A program made the position numbers and the translations under genes. DNA of 64,000 nt from Alloalcanivorax venustensis ISO4 (GTDB lineage: Bacteria > Pseudomonadota > Gammaproteobacteria > Pseudomonadales > Alcanivoracaceae): positions 1 to 64,000 of the forward strand of contig NZ_ARXR01000014.1 of the NCBI RefSeq assembly GCF_015356855.1, in the 5' to 3' direction. This document shows positions 40,572 through 48,409 of this stretch, piece by piece; the stretch's first letter is position 1; every line of letters begins with the position of its first letter. The notes below the pieces were generated by a model. It made no database searches and was not told the DNA's origin. It saw nothing but the letters and a program-made list of their open reading frames with translations.

Positions 40572-42215
40572 TTAAACCTTGCGGCTGAGCTCGCGGATTT
40601 CCTGGTTGAGGACGCGGTCGTTGTCGCTGTAGTCCACCGGCAGATCGATCACGTGCACGCCGCCGGCGGCGAAGCACTCCTCCACCAGCGGGCCGAGGCC
40701 TTCGGTGGATTCCACGCGGTGGCCCTGGGCGCCGTAGGCTTTGGCGTAGGCGACGAAATCCGGGTTCTGGAAGTCCAGGCCGAAGTCATGGAAGTCCATT
40801 TGCTTCTGCTTCCACTTGATCATGCCGTAGCCGTCGTCACGCAGAATCAGCACCACTAGGTCCAGGCGCAGGCGCACGGCGGTTTCCAGCTCCTGGGAGT
40901 TCATCATAAAGCCGCCGTCGCCGCACACCGCCATCACGCGGCGATCCGGGTGCACCATCTTGGCGGCCATGGCCGACGGCAGGCCGGCGCCCATGCTGGC
41001 CAGGGCGTTGTCCAGCAGCACCGTGTTGGGGTGCGTGGCCGGGTAATTGCGCGCGAACCAGATCTTGTACATGCCGTTATCCAGCGCGATGGTGCCGTCG
41101 TCGGGCATCACCTTGCGGATCTCGCGCACCAGGCGCGGCGGCAGGATCGGGAAGCGGTCGTCGCGCTCGCCCTCGGCGATGTGCGCCTGCAGCGCGTCGC
41201 GGACCCGGTGGAAGTCGGCGAAGCTCCAGTGCTCCTGGGGTTCCAGGCGCTCCTTGAGCTGCCACAGGCTGTTGGCGATGTCGCCTACCAGCTCGATCTG
41301 CGGGAAGTAGACCGGGTCCACCTGGGCGGAGTTGAAGTTCACGTGCACCACGGTAGCGCCGCCGGGCTGCATGAAGAAGGGCGGCTTCTCCACCACGTCG
41401 TGGCCGACGTTGATGATCAGGTCGGCGGCGCCGATGGCACGGTGCACGAAATCACCGTCGGAGAGCGCGGTGTTGCCCAGGAAGTGGGGGCCGGTTTCGT
41501 CCACCACGCCCTTGCCCATCTGCGTGGTGATCGCCGGAATGCCGAGCTTCTCGATGAACTGGCGCAGCATCTTGCTGGTCAGTTTGCGGTTGGCGCCGGC
41601 GCCCACCACGATCAGCGGCTTGCGGGCGTTCCGGATCGCTTCCACGCCGCGGCAGATGGCCTTGTCCTCGGCGATCGGCCGGCGCGTCAGGCTGGGCTCG
41701 AGCACCGGCATGGAGGAGTGCTCGCGGGCGATGTCCTCGGGCAGCTCCAGGTGGGTGGCGCCGGGGCGCTCCTCCTGGGCCAGGCGGAACGCCTCGCGGA
41801 TGCGCGCCGGAATGGTGTCGCCGCTGACCACGGTCTTGGTGAACTTGGTGAGCGGGCGCATCATATCGACCACGTCGATGATCTGGAACTGGCCCTGCTT
41901 GCTGGATTTGATCGGCTTCTGGCCGGTGATCATGACGATCGGCATGGCGCCCAACTGGGCGTAGGCGGCGGCGGTCACCAGGTTGGTGGCGCCGGGGCCC
42001 AGGGTCGACAGGCAGACGCCGGCCTTGCCGGTGAGGCGGCCGTAGGTGGCGGCCATGAAGCCGGCACCCTGCTCGTGGCGGGTCACCACCAGCTTGATCG
42101 AGCGGGAGCCGCGCAGGGCTTCCAGCAGATCCAGGTTTTCCTCGCCGGGGATGGCGAAGACGTATTCCACGCCCTCGGCTTCCAGGGCGCGAACGAACAA
42201 ATCCGAAGCTTTCAT
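40572..42215 (-). CDS. Acetolactate synthase large-subunit type (AlsS/IlvB family)
   Basis: The 547-residue thiamine-diphosphate enzyme has the N-terminal glutamate motif (YVFAIPGEENLDLLEAL), TRHEQGAGFMAATYGRLTGK, GVCLSTLGPGATNLVTAAA, and the TPP/Mg motif GDGGFMMNSQELETAVRLRL near residue 435. It converts two pyruvates to acetolactate or a related 2-oxo acid reaction. No small regulatory subunit (ilvN/ilvH) or decarboxylase gene is nearby, so a catabolic AlsS-like role is more likely than branched-chain synthesis; glyoxylate carboligase-type activity is also possible. GAAGGAGAAGG precedes the ATG. A perfect 32-bp hairpin of the RAYT-repeat family starts just upstream of this ribosome-binding site. 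Confidence 0.85.
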   Translation of the reverse strand: MKASDLFVRALEAEGVEYVFAIPGEENLDLLEALRGSRSIKLVVTRHEQGAGFMAATYGRLTGKAGVCLSTLGPGATNLVTAAAYAQLGAMPIVMITGQKPIKSSKQGQFQIIDVVDMMRPLTKFTKTVVSGDTIPARIREAFRLAQEERPGATHLELPEDIAREHSSMPVLEPSLTRRPIAEDKAICRGVEAIRNARKPLIVVGAGANRKLTSKMLRQFIEKLGIPAITTQMGKGVVDETGPHFLGNTALSDGDFVHRAIGAADLIINVGHDVVEKPPFFMQPGGATVVHVNFNSAQVDPVYFPQIELVGDIANSLWQLKERLEPQEHWSFADFHRVRDALQAHIAEGERDDRFPILPPRLVREIRKVMPDDGTIALDNGMYKIWFARNYPATHPNTVLLDNALASMGAGLPSAMAAKMVHPDRRVMAVCGDGGFMMNSQELETAVRLRLDLVVLILRDDGYGMIKWKQKQMDFHDFGLDFQNPDFVAYAKAYGAQGHRVESTEGLGPLVEECFAAGGVHVIDLPVDYSDNDRVLNQEIRELSRKV

Positions 42216-42231
42216 TCAACCTTCTCCTTCG

Positions 42232-42298
42232 GAAGATTGGGGTCAGGTCTTGCCTTTTGCCTCGGGGAGGCAAAAGGCAAGACCTGACCCCAATCTTC
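42232..42298. repeat. Perfect 32-bp hairpin of the RAYT-end family (REPIN/MITE-like)
   Basis: Left arm 42232-42263 and right arm 42267-42298 are exact reverse complements around a GGG loop. The arms contain GGGGTCAGGTCTTGCCTTTT, identical to the left end of the RAYT element at 1830, with added GAAGATT outside and TGCCTC inside. It is 17 bases upstream of the acetolactate synthase start. It is the only isolated two-armed copy in this window. Such REPINs are moved by RAYT proteins; that is established for the class, inferred here. Confidence 0.85.
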
Positions 42299-42397
42299 GA
42301 ATCATCGTGCCCGACACTATAACGCGCAGGCGGGGCAGGGGGGTATGGTCAATGCTGATGCTTGGGATTGGGAGAGTCGATTCGGCTCTATTCGGCG

Positions 42398-42625
42398 TCA
42401 GTGCCAGGTGCCTTCCGCGTTCTCGCACTGCTCGAGGAATTCCTCGGCGCTCATTTCCACGGTGTCGTCGCCGTCGTCGATATGGGTGGCGACCTGCTCC
42501 TTGAGCTGGCTGACCACCGTGGTCATCACCGAGAGGGTTTCCTCCACCTGCTCAATGGTGCTGAGGAGCTCCTGGGCTTCCTGCTTGTAGTCGTCGAAAT
42601 CGTCGTAGTCTTCGTGGTCGCTCAT
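42398..42625 (-). CDS. Small acidic hypothetical protein
   Basis: The 75-residue product starts MSDHEDYDDFDDYKQEAQEL and is strongly acidic. It is helical in the middle (LLSTIEQVEETLSVMTTVVS) and ends AEEFLEQCENAEGTWH. GGAGGCG precedes the ATG at 42625. No family was recognised, and no membrane segment or signal is present. Acidic helical proteins of this size can be inhibitors or DNA mimics, but nothing here shows a function. It lies between the hairpin and a BIME pair, upstream of nothing on its strand. Confidence 0.55.
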   Translation of the reverse strand: MSDHEDYDDFDDYKQEAQELLSTIEQVEETLSVMTTVVSQLKEQVATHIDDGDDTVEMSAEEFLEQCENAEGTWH

Positions 42626-42689
42626 GGACGCCTCCGGCTTGGGTGCCCTAATGGTGCCAAAGGGTGGCAGAGGAGACAATCGGGCAGCG

Positions 42690-42809
42690 CTTTTGGGAGC
42701 GGGCCCCGCCCGCGAAAGGCCGCCTTGTCGGCCGGCAGGATTCCAGAGGCCCCTGGTATCCCGCCGGCAAGCTCCGCTTGCCTTTCGCGAGCAGGCTCGC
42801 TCCTACAAG
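42690..42809. repeat. BIME pair downstream of nrdB
   Basis: The forward unit (42690-42750) has variable stem GGCCG-CCTTGT-CGGCC. The reverse unit (42751-42809), read on the minus strand, has GGCAAGCGGAGCTTGCC. In the reverse unit the first stem is changed on both sides, GCGAGC pairing with GCTCGC in place of GCGGGC/GCCCGC, a compensatory pair. Confidence 0.9.
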
Positions 42810-42814
42810 ACGCT

Positions 42815-44125
42815 TTAATCCCAGCTCAGCGCACCGCCCACCTGATACTCGGTGACCCGGGTTTCGAAGAAGTTTTTCTCCTTGCGCAGGTCCATGATCT
42901 CGCTCATCCAGGGGAACGGGTTGGTGACGCCCTTGAACTGCTCGGGCAGGCCCAGCTGGGTGAGGCGGCGGTTGGCGATGAACTGCAGGTACTCTTCCAT
43001 CATCGCCGCGTTCATGCCGAGCACGCCGCGCGGCATGGTGTCGCGGGCGTATTGGATTTCCAGCTCGGTGCCTTCCAGAATCATCAGCGTGGCCTGATCG
43101 CGCATCTCCTGGTCCCACAGGTGCGGGTTTTCCAGTTTGATCTGGTTGATCACGTCGACGCCGAAGTTCACGTGCATGGATTCGTCGCGCAGGATGTACT
43201 GGAACTGCTCGGCGACGCCGGTCATCTTGTTGCGGCGGCCCATGGACAGGATCTGGGTGAAGCCGCAGTAGAAGAAGATGCCTTCCAGCACGCAGTAGAA
43301 CGCGATCAGGTTCTTGAGCAGTGCCTTGTCGGTCTCCGGGGTGCCGGTGGTGAACTGCGGGTCCGAGATTTCACGGGTGTAGTCGACACCCCACTGTGCC
43401 TTCTTGGCCACCGAGGGGATTTCCCGGTACATGTTGAAGATCTCGCCTTCGTCCATGCCCAGTGACTCGATGCAGTACTGGTAGGCGTGGGTGTGGATCG
43501 CTTCCTCGAAGGATTGGCGCAGGATGTACTGGCGGCACTCCGGGTTGGTGATCAGCCGGTAGATGGCCAGCACCAGGTTGTTCGCCACCAGGGAATCGGC
43601 GGTGGAGAAGAAGCCCAGGTTGCGCTTGACGATGCGGCGCTCGTCCTCGGTGAGGCCGCCTTCCTTCTTCCACAGCGCCAGGTCGGCGTTCATGTTGATT
43701 TCCTGGGGCATCCAGTGGTTGGCGCAGCCGTCCAGGTATTTTTGCCAGGCCCAGTCGTACTTGAAGGGCACCAGCTGGTTGAGGTCGGCGCGGCAGTTGA
43801 TCATGCGCTTGTCGTCCACCTCGACCCGGCCGGCGGCGCCTTCCAGCTCGGCGATGCCTTCGGCGGTGTCCATTTCGGCCACCGCCTGCTGGGCGCGCAG
43901 TACCGCGTCGCTCAGCGCTCGCTCCCGTGAGGATTCGCCTCGCAGTTCTTCGTGTCCGGGGTGTCCGGTTTCATTTCCCGCATCCGTTCCACTTCCCGCT
44001 GCCGGTGCTTGAGGTGCAGGTGCCGCTTCCTCAGATACCGGTTGAGATTGCGGCGGCGCTGTCCGCCCGCCGGGCTGCTTGTGGTTGGGCGTTTCTGGCG
44101 CATGAAATTCGTCCCAGCTCAGCAT
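42815..44125 (-). CDS. nrdB: Ribonucleotide reductase class Ia beta subunit
   Basis: The 436-residue protein carries the di-iron/tyrosyl-radical fold: [58 protein letters not shown] and [19 protein letters not shown] supply the carboxylate and His ligands. It works with NrdA to make deoxyribonucleotides. Before the catalytic domain there is a Pro/Ala/Glu-rich N-terminal extension (about residues 12-75). Both ends share a short motif: MLSWDEF at the start and GGALSWD at the end; the C-terminal tail is what normally docks into NrdA. The gene follows nrdA by 66 bases. Confidence 0.94.
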   Translation of the reverse strand: MLSWDEFHAPETPNHKQPGGRTAPPQSQPVSEEAAPAPQAPAAGSGTDAGNETGHPGHEELRGESSRERALSDAVLRAQQAVAEMDTAEGIAELEGAAGRVEVDDKRMINCRADLNQLVPFKYDWAWQKYLDGCANHWMPQEINMNADLALWKKEGGLTEDERRIVKRNLGFFSTADSLVANNLVLAIYRLITNPECRQYILRQSFEEAIHTHAYQYCIESLGMDEGEIFNMYREIPSVAKKAQWGVDYTREISDPQFTTGTPETDKALLKNLIAFYCVLEGIFFYCGFTQILSMGRRNKMTGVAEQFQYILRDESMHVNFGVDVINQIKLENPHLWDQEMRDQATLMILEGTELEIQYARDTMPRGVLGMNAAMMEEYLQFIANRRLTQLGLPEQFKGVTNPFPWMSEIMDLRKEKNFFETRVTEYQVGGALSWD

Positions 44126-44191
44126 GATCTTTCTCCAATTCTGTCGGGGTGGCGCCGGGGCGCCACCGATGTTGCATTCCGTTCCGCGTGC

Positions 44192-47101
44192 TTACTGGCA
44201 CGCCTCGCAATCCGGGTCGTCCAGGGAGCAGGCCTGCGGGACGTCCGCGGGCTGGCTGAAATCGGCCTCGGACGGGGCAGCGGCGGGGGCGGGTGCCGCG
44301 TCACCGCCACCGGAAGAGACCCGGTTGAGCTTGTTGTCGTTGACCGTGGACTTCTCGGTCTGGGTGGCGCCGATGGCACGCAGGTAATAGGTGGTCTTGA
44401 GACCCAGCAGCCAGGCCATCTTGTAGGTCACGTCCAGCTTCTTGCCGTTGGCCTCGGCGATGTAGAGGTTCAGCGACTGGGCCTGGTCGATCCACTTCTG
44501 ACGGCGGCTGGCCGCTTCCACCAGCCAGCGCGGCTCGATCTCGAAGGCGGTGCGGAACTCTTCCTTGAGGTCGTCCGGCACCCGCTCGATGGGCAGCACG
44601 GAGCCGTCGTAGTACTTGAGATCGTTGACCATGACGTTATCCCACAGGCCGCGCTCCTTGAGGGCGTTGACCAGGAACGGGTTGACCACGGTGAACTCGC
44701 CGGACAGGTTCGATTTCACGTACAGGTTCTGATACGTGGGCTCGATGGACTGCGACACGCCGGTGATGTTGGCGATGGTGGCCGTCGGCGCGATCGCCAT
44801 CACGTTGGAGTTGCGCATGCCCTTGCGGGCCCGTTCGCGCACGCTGTCCCAGTCCAGGGTCTGGCTGCGGTCCACCTTGCAGTAGTCCTCGCCGCGCTGC
44901 TTGACCAGGATGTCGATGGAATCGATCGGCAGCACGCCCTGGCTCCACAGGGAGCCGTCGAAGCTCTGGTAAGCGCCGCGCTCCTCGGCCAGGTCCGCGG
45001 AGGCCTGGATGGCGTAGTAGCTGACCGCTTCCATGGACTGGTCGGCGAAGGCCACCGCTTCCTGGGAAGCGTAGCTGAAGCCCTGCTTATAGAGCGCGTC
45101 CTGGAAGCCCATGATGCCCAGGCCCACCGGGCGGTGCTTCATGTTGGAGCGCTCCGCCTGGGGCACGCTGTAGTAGTTGATGTCGATTACGTTATCGAGC
45201 ATGCGCACGGCGGTTTTCACGGTGCTCGCCAGCTTGTCGCGGTCAAGAGCGCCGTCGACGATGTGCTGGGCCAGGTTCACGGAGCCCAGGTTGCACACCG
45301 CGATCTCTTCCTGGTTGGTGTTCAGGGTGATCTCGGTGCACAGGTTGGACGAGTGCACCACGCCCACGTGCTGCTGCGGGCTGCGCAGGTTGCAGGGATC
45401 CTTGAAGGTGAACCAGGGGTGGCCTGTTTCGAACAGCATGGAGAGCATTTTTCTCCACAGATTCACCGCCGGCAGGCGCTTGTACAGCTTCATGCGGCCG
45501 TCGCGGGTCATCGCTTCGTATTCTTCGTAGCGCTTCTCGAAGGCTTCGCCGTACAGATCGTGCAGGTCGGGCACGTCGTTGGGGCTGAACAGGGTCCAGT
45601 CCTGTTCGTTGATCACCCGCTTCATGAACAGGTCGGGGATCCAGTTGGCGGAGTTCATGTCGTGGGTGCGGCGGCGGTCGTCGCCGGTGTTCTTACGCAG
45701 CTCGATGAACTCTTCGATGTCCATGTGCCAGGTTTCCAGGTAGGCACAGACCGCGCCCTTGCGCTTGCCGCCCTGGTTCACCGCCACGGCGGTGTCGTTG
45801 ACCACTTTCAGGAACGGCACCACGCCCTGGGATTTGCCGTTGGTGCCCTTGATATAGGCGCCCAGCGCGCGCACCGGGGTCCAGTCGTTGCCCAGGCCGC
45901 CGGCGAATTTGCTCAGCATGGCGTTGTCATGGATGGCGCTGTAAATGCCGGACAGGTCATCGGGCACCGTGGTCAGGTAGCAGCTGGACAGCTGCGGACG
46001 CAGGGTGCCGGCGTTGAACAGGGTCGGCGTGGAGCTCATGTAGTCGAAGCTGGAGAGCAGGTTGTAGAACTCGATGGCGCGCTCTTCGCGGTTGTCCTCG
46101 CGCACCGCCAGGCCCATCGCCACGCGCATGAAGAAGCACTGCGGCAGCTCGATGCGGGTCTCGTTGTGGTGGATGAAGTAGCGGTCGTAGAGGGTCTGCA
46201 GGCCCAGGTAGGAGAACTGCAGGTCGCGCTTGCCGTCGATGGCCGCGCCCAGCTTGTTCAGGTCGAACTCGGCCAGCTCCGGGCTCAGCAGCTCGTACTC
46301 GATGCCTTTCTCGATGTAGGCGCTCAGCGCCTTGGCGTAGAGGTCTTCCATTTCCTGCTGGCTGGCGCGCTCGCCCACGCCCAGGTACTGCAGGGCCTCG
46401 GCGCGGATCTTGTCCATCAGCAGCCGGGCGGTGACCTGGGAGTAGTTGGGCTCCATCTCGATCATGGTGCGCGCGGTCATCACCATGGAGGTGTTGACGT
46501 CCTTGATGGACACGCCGTCGTACAGGTTCTTGACGGTTTCGGCGATGATCTTGTCCGGGTAGACCTCTTCGAGACCGCTGCAGGCCTCGTGGATCAGGTA
46601 TTCCAGGCGGGCCATGTCGAGCGGCGCGCGGCTGCCGTCTTCCATGGTCACGGTCATGTCGACCTTGTGCTTGGGCTCGGGCAGGTCGCGGGCGCGTTCG
46701 GCGCGTTTGCGCGCCTGCTGGTCGCGGTACAGCACGTAATCGCGGGCCACCTTGTGCTCGCCGTTACGCATCAGGGCCAGTTCCACCTGGTCCTGGATTT
46801 CCTCGATATGGATGGTGCCGCCGGAGGGCATGCGGCGCTTGAAGGTGGCGCTGACCTGCTCGGTGAGGCGGTCCACGGTGTCGTGGATGCGCGAGCTGGC
46901 CGCCGCGGTGCCGCCTTCCACGGCCAGGAACGCCTTGGTGATGGCCACGGTGATCTTGTCGTCATCGTAGGAAACCACCTTGCCGTTGCGCTTGATGACG
47001 CGCAGCTGGCCGGGGGCGGTGGCGGTGACGTCCTGTTCGGCGCTGACTTCGCCGCCGGGCGCGCCCGCGTGGGACTGATCGCGATTCATATCCGTGTGCA
47101 T
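44192..47101 (-). CDS. nrdA: Ribonucleotide reductase class Ia alpha subunit
   Basis: The 969-residue protein has an N-terminal ATP-cone (LRVIKRNGKVVSYDDDKITV) for allosteric control and the catalytic barrel with active-site cysteines in LSSCYLTTVPDDLSG and HSSNLCTEITLNT. NQGGKRKGAVCAYLETWHMD and PTATIANITGVSQSIEPTYQ are also typical. The C-terminal redox pair is DCEACQ. The ATG at 47101 (MHTDMNRDQSH) follows GGAGAGGG; the upstream in-frame stretch is promoter DNA. The N-terminal 30 residues before the cone look flexible. Expression is probably controlled by NrdR and DnaA sites in the 543-base upstream region. Confidence 0.94.
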   Translation of the reverse strand: MHTDMNRDQSHAGAPGGEVSAEQDVTATAPGQLRVIKRNGKVVSYDDDKITVAITKAFLAVEGGTAAASSRIHDTVDRLTEQVSATFKRRMPSGGTIHIEEIQDQVELALMRNGEHKVARDYVLYRDQQARKRAERARDLPEPKHKVDMTVTMEDGSRAPLDMARLEYLIHEACSGLEEVYPDKIIAETVKNLYDGVSIKDVNTSMVMTARTMIEMEPNYSQVTARLLMDKIRAEALQYLGVGERASQQEMEDLYAKALSAYIEKGIEYELLSPELAEFDLNKLGAAIDGKRDLQFSYLGLQTLYDRYFIHHNETRIELPQCFFMRVAMGLAVREDNREERAIEFYNLLSSFDYMSSTPTLFNAGTLRPQLSSCYLTTVPDDLSGIYSAIHDNAMLSKFAGGLGNDWTPVRALGAYIKGTNGKSQGVVPFLKVVNDTAVAVNQGGKRKGAVCAYLETWHMDIEEFIELRKNTGDDRRRTHDMNSANWIPDLFMKRVINEQDWTLFSPNDVPDLHDLYGEAFEKRYEEYEAMTRDGRMKLYKRLPAVNLWRKMLSMLFETGHPWFTFKDPCNLRSPQQHVGVVHSSNLCTEITLNTNQEEIAVCNLGSVNLAQHIVDGALDRDKLASTVKTAVRMLDNVIDINYYSVPQAERSNMKHRPVGLGIMGFQDALYKQGFSYASQEAVAFADQSMEAVSYYAIQASADLAEERGAYQSFDGSLWSQGVLPIDSIDILVKQRGEDYCKVDRSQTLDWDSVRERARKGMRNSNVMAIAPTATIANITGVSQSIEPTYQNLYVKSNLSGEFTVVNPFLVNALKERGLWDNVMVNDLKYYDGSVLPIERVPDDLKEEFRTAFEIEPRWLVEAASRRQKWIDQAQSLNLYIAEANGKKLDVTYKMAWLLGLKTTYYLRAIGATQTEKSTVNDNKLNRVSSGGGDAAPAPAAAPSEADFSQPADVPQACSLDDPDCEACQ

Positions 47102-47209
47102 GATGCCCTCTCCGTTGTCTCTGTGCTGGCTATTCTGATTGTAAAAACCGTTGTGACCCTGGGTCGGAAACCGCCGGTCCGGCGCCAATGGTGGGCTGGC
47201 GCGTCGAAA

Positions 47210-47225
47210 ACACCATATGTTGTGT
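47210..47225. promoter_or_regulatory. NrdR-box-like site A
   Basis: ACACCATATGTTGTGT, close to the established NrdR consensus (ACACWATATATWGTGT). Its centre is about 115 bases upstream of the nrdA start codon. Confidence 0.75.
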
Positions 47226-47365
47226 TCGCGGCGCGCGCCGGGGGCCGGACTGTCGGCGACTTCAGGACTGCATAATTCGGGCCGGAACTCGTAAGCGGCT
47301 GATCCGGCGGCATTTTCCGGGGGGCGGAAAGACGTTGGCCTGCTGAACCGGAAAACTTTTACAAA

Positions 47366-47381
47366 ACCCAATATGTTGGGG
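47366..47381. promoter_or_regulatory. NrdR-box-like site B
   Basis: ACCCAATATGTTGGGG, with the conserved CAATATGTTG core and a symmetric CCC/GGG flank. Its centre lies 156 bases from site A. Confidence 0.6.
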
Positions 47382-47451
47382 TCGGTGACCGATAACAGTA
47401 CAAGTTATAGATGGGTTCCGGCTTTTGCAAGCATTCCGGTTGGGGAAATCC

Positions 47452-47460
47452 TGTGGATAA
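47452..47460 (-). promoter_or_regulatory. DnaA box
   Basis: TGTGGATAA, the exact complement of the R1-type DnaA box TTATCCACA. DnaA control of nrdAB is established in E. coli; use here is inferred from position in the nrdA upstream region. Confidence 0.65.
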
Positions 47461-47523
47461 ACTGTGCGCGGGCTGTGCAGCGGTGTGGGCGAAAAACCGG
47501 GGTGCTTGAGAGAGGGGGAACGA

Positions 47524-47539
47524 CCACTATATATTGTGT
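47524..47539. promoter_or_regulatory. NrdR-box-like site C
   Basis: CCACTATATATTGTGT, a strong match to the NrdR consensus. Its centre lies 158 bases from site B and about 114 bases before the response-regulator gene, so it could also affect that gene. Confidence 0.7.
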
Positions 47540-47644
47540 CGCCCCCGCCGGCTCATTCCGGTTGCTCAACCGCACGGGTATGCGTATAAACAGAATTGGC
47601 GGCTGCGCCGCAACAACAACGAATCGATAAGGATAACGACGGGA

Positions 47645-48367
47645 ATGACAAGCGTGCAGGATAACCCGCCGACCATCATGATCGTGGAAGACGATGAGCG
47701 TCTCGCCGATCTCACTTGCGAATACCTTCAATCCAACGGCCTCGACGTCAGCGTGGTGAGCGACGGCGAGGAAGCCATCCGCCGCATCCGTTCCGAGCAA
47801 CCGGACCTGGTGGTTCTTGATCTGATGCTTCCGGGCGCCGACGGTCTGACCGTCTGCCGGGAGGTGCGCGCCACCTTCAAGAACCCGATCCTCATGTTGA
47901 CCGCACGCACCGACGACATGGATCAGGTCCTGGGGCTGGAAATGGGCGCCGACGACTATGTCGCCAAGCCGGTCAAACCGCGCGTTCTGCTGGCCCGCAT
48001 CCGCGCCCTGCTGCGGCGGGTGGAAACCGACAGCGAGCGCGACAGCTCGCCGTCGCGGCTGGAATTCGGCGCCCTGGTGATCGACAACTCCGCCCGGGAA
48101 GTGAGCCTGCGCGGCAAGTCGGTGGACCTGACCAGCGCCGAATACGACCTGCTCTGGCTGCTGGCTTCCAACGCCGGCACGGTGCTGTCCCGCGAGACCA
48201 TCTTCGAGAAACTGCGCGGTATCCAGTACGACGGCCAGGACCGCTCCATCGACGTGCGCATTTCCCGCATCCGGCCCAAGGTCGGCGACGATCCGGAAAA
48301 CCCGAAGCGAATCAAGACGGTACGCTCCAAGGGCTATCTGTTCGTTAAGGAAATGAGCAGCGGATGA
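47645..48367 (+). CDS. OmpR/RstA-family response regulator
   Basis: The 240-residue protein has a receiver domain with the acidic pocket Glu15-Asp16-Asp17, phospho-acceptor Asp59 (DLVVLDLMLPG), Thr86 and Lys108 (DDYVAKPVKP). The C-terminal winged helix (LEFGALVIDNSAREVSLRGK to IKTVRSKGYLFV) binds DNA. It is most like RstA. The ATG at 47645 is chosen because the receiver begins a few residues later. The gene for its probable sensor follows after a hairpin. It is divergent from nrdA and shares its upstream region. Confidence 0.9.
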   Translation: MTSVQDNPPTIMIVEDDERLADLTCEYLQSNGLDVSVVSDGEEAIRRIRSEQPDLVVLDLMLPGADGLTVCREVRATFKNPILMLTARTDDMDQVLGLEMGADDYVAKPVKPRVLLARIRALLRRVETDSERDSSPSRLEFGALVIDNSAREVSLRGKSVDLTSAEYDLLWLLASNAGTVLSRETIFEKLRGIQYDGQDRSIDVRISRIRPKVGDDPENPKRIKTVRSKGYLFVKEMSSG

Positions 48368-48370
48368 CGG

Positions 48371-48392
48371 GGGCGGGCGCCTTCGCCCGCCC
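48371..48392. terminator. Hairpin between regulator and sensor genes
   Basis: Nine-base stem GGGCGGGCG / CGCCCGCCC with a CCTT loop, right after the regulator stop and 17 bases before the sensor start. No T run follows, so it is more likely a modulator of operon stoichiometry than a full terminator. Confidence 0.5.
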
Positions 48393-48409
48393 GCGCCAGC
48401 AGGTGTGAT

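Larger units (their letters stand above)
47102..47644. other. Shared upstream region of nrdA and the response-regulator gene
   Basis: This 543-base region separates two divergent genes and contains no convincing gene. It holds three NrdR-like palindromes (47210-47225, 47366-47381, 47524-47539) and a perfect DnaA box (47452-47460). Their regular spacing and the length of the region suggest extensive regulation of ribonucleotide reductase. Confidence 0.7.

Noticed and set aside
47102-47371. N-terminal extension of NrdA by 90 residues
   Set aside because: The frame is open but crosses a NrdR-like box and promoter DNA; the ATG at 47101 has a good ribosome-binding site and fits the start of the ATP-cone.
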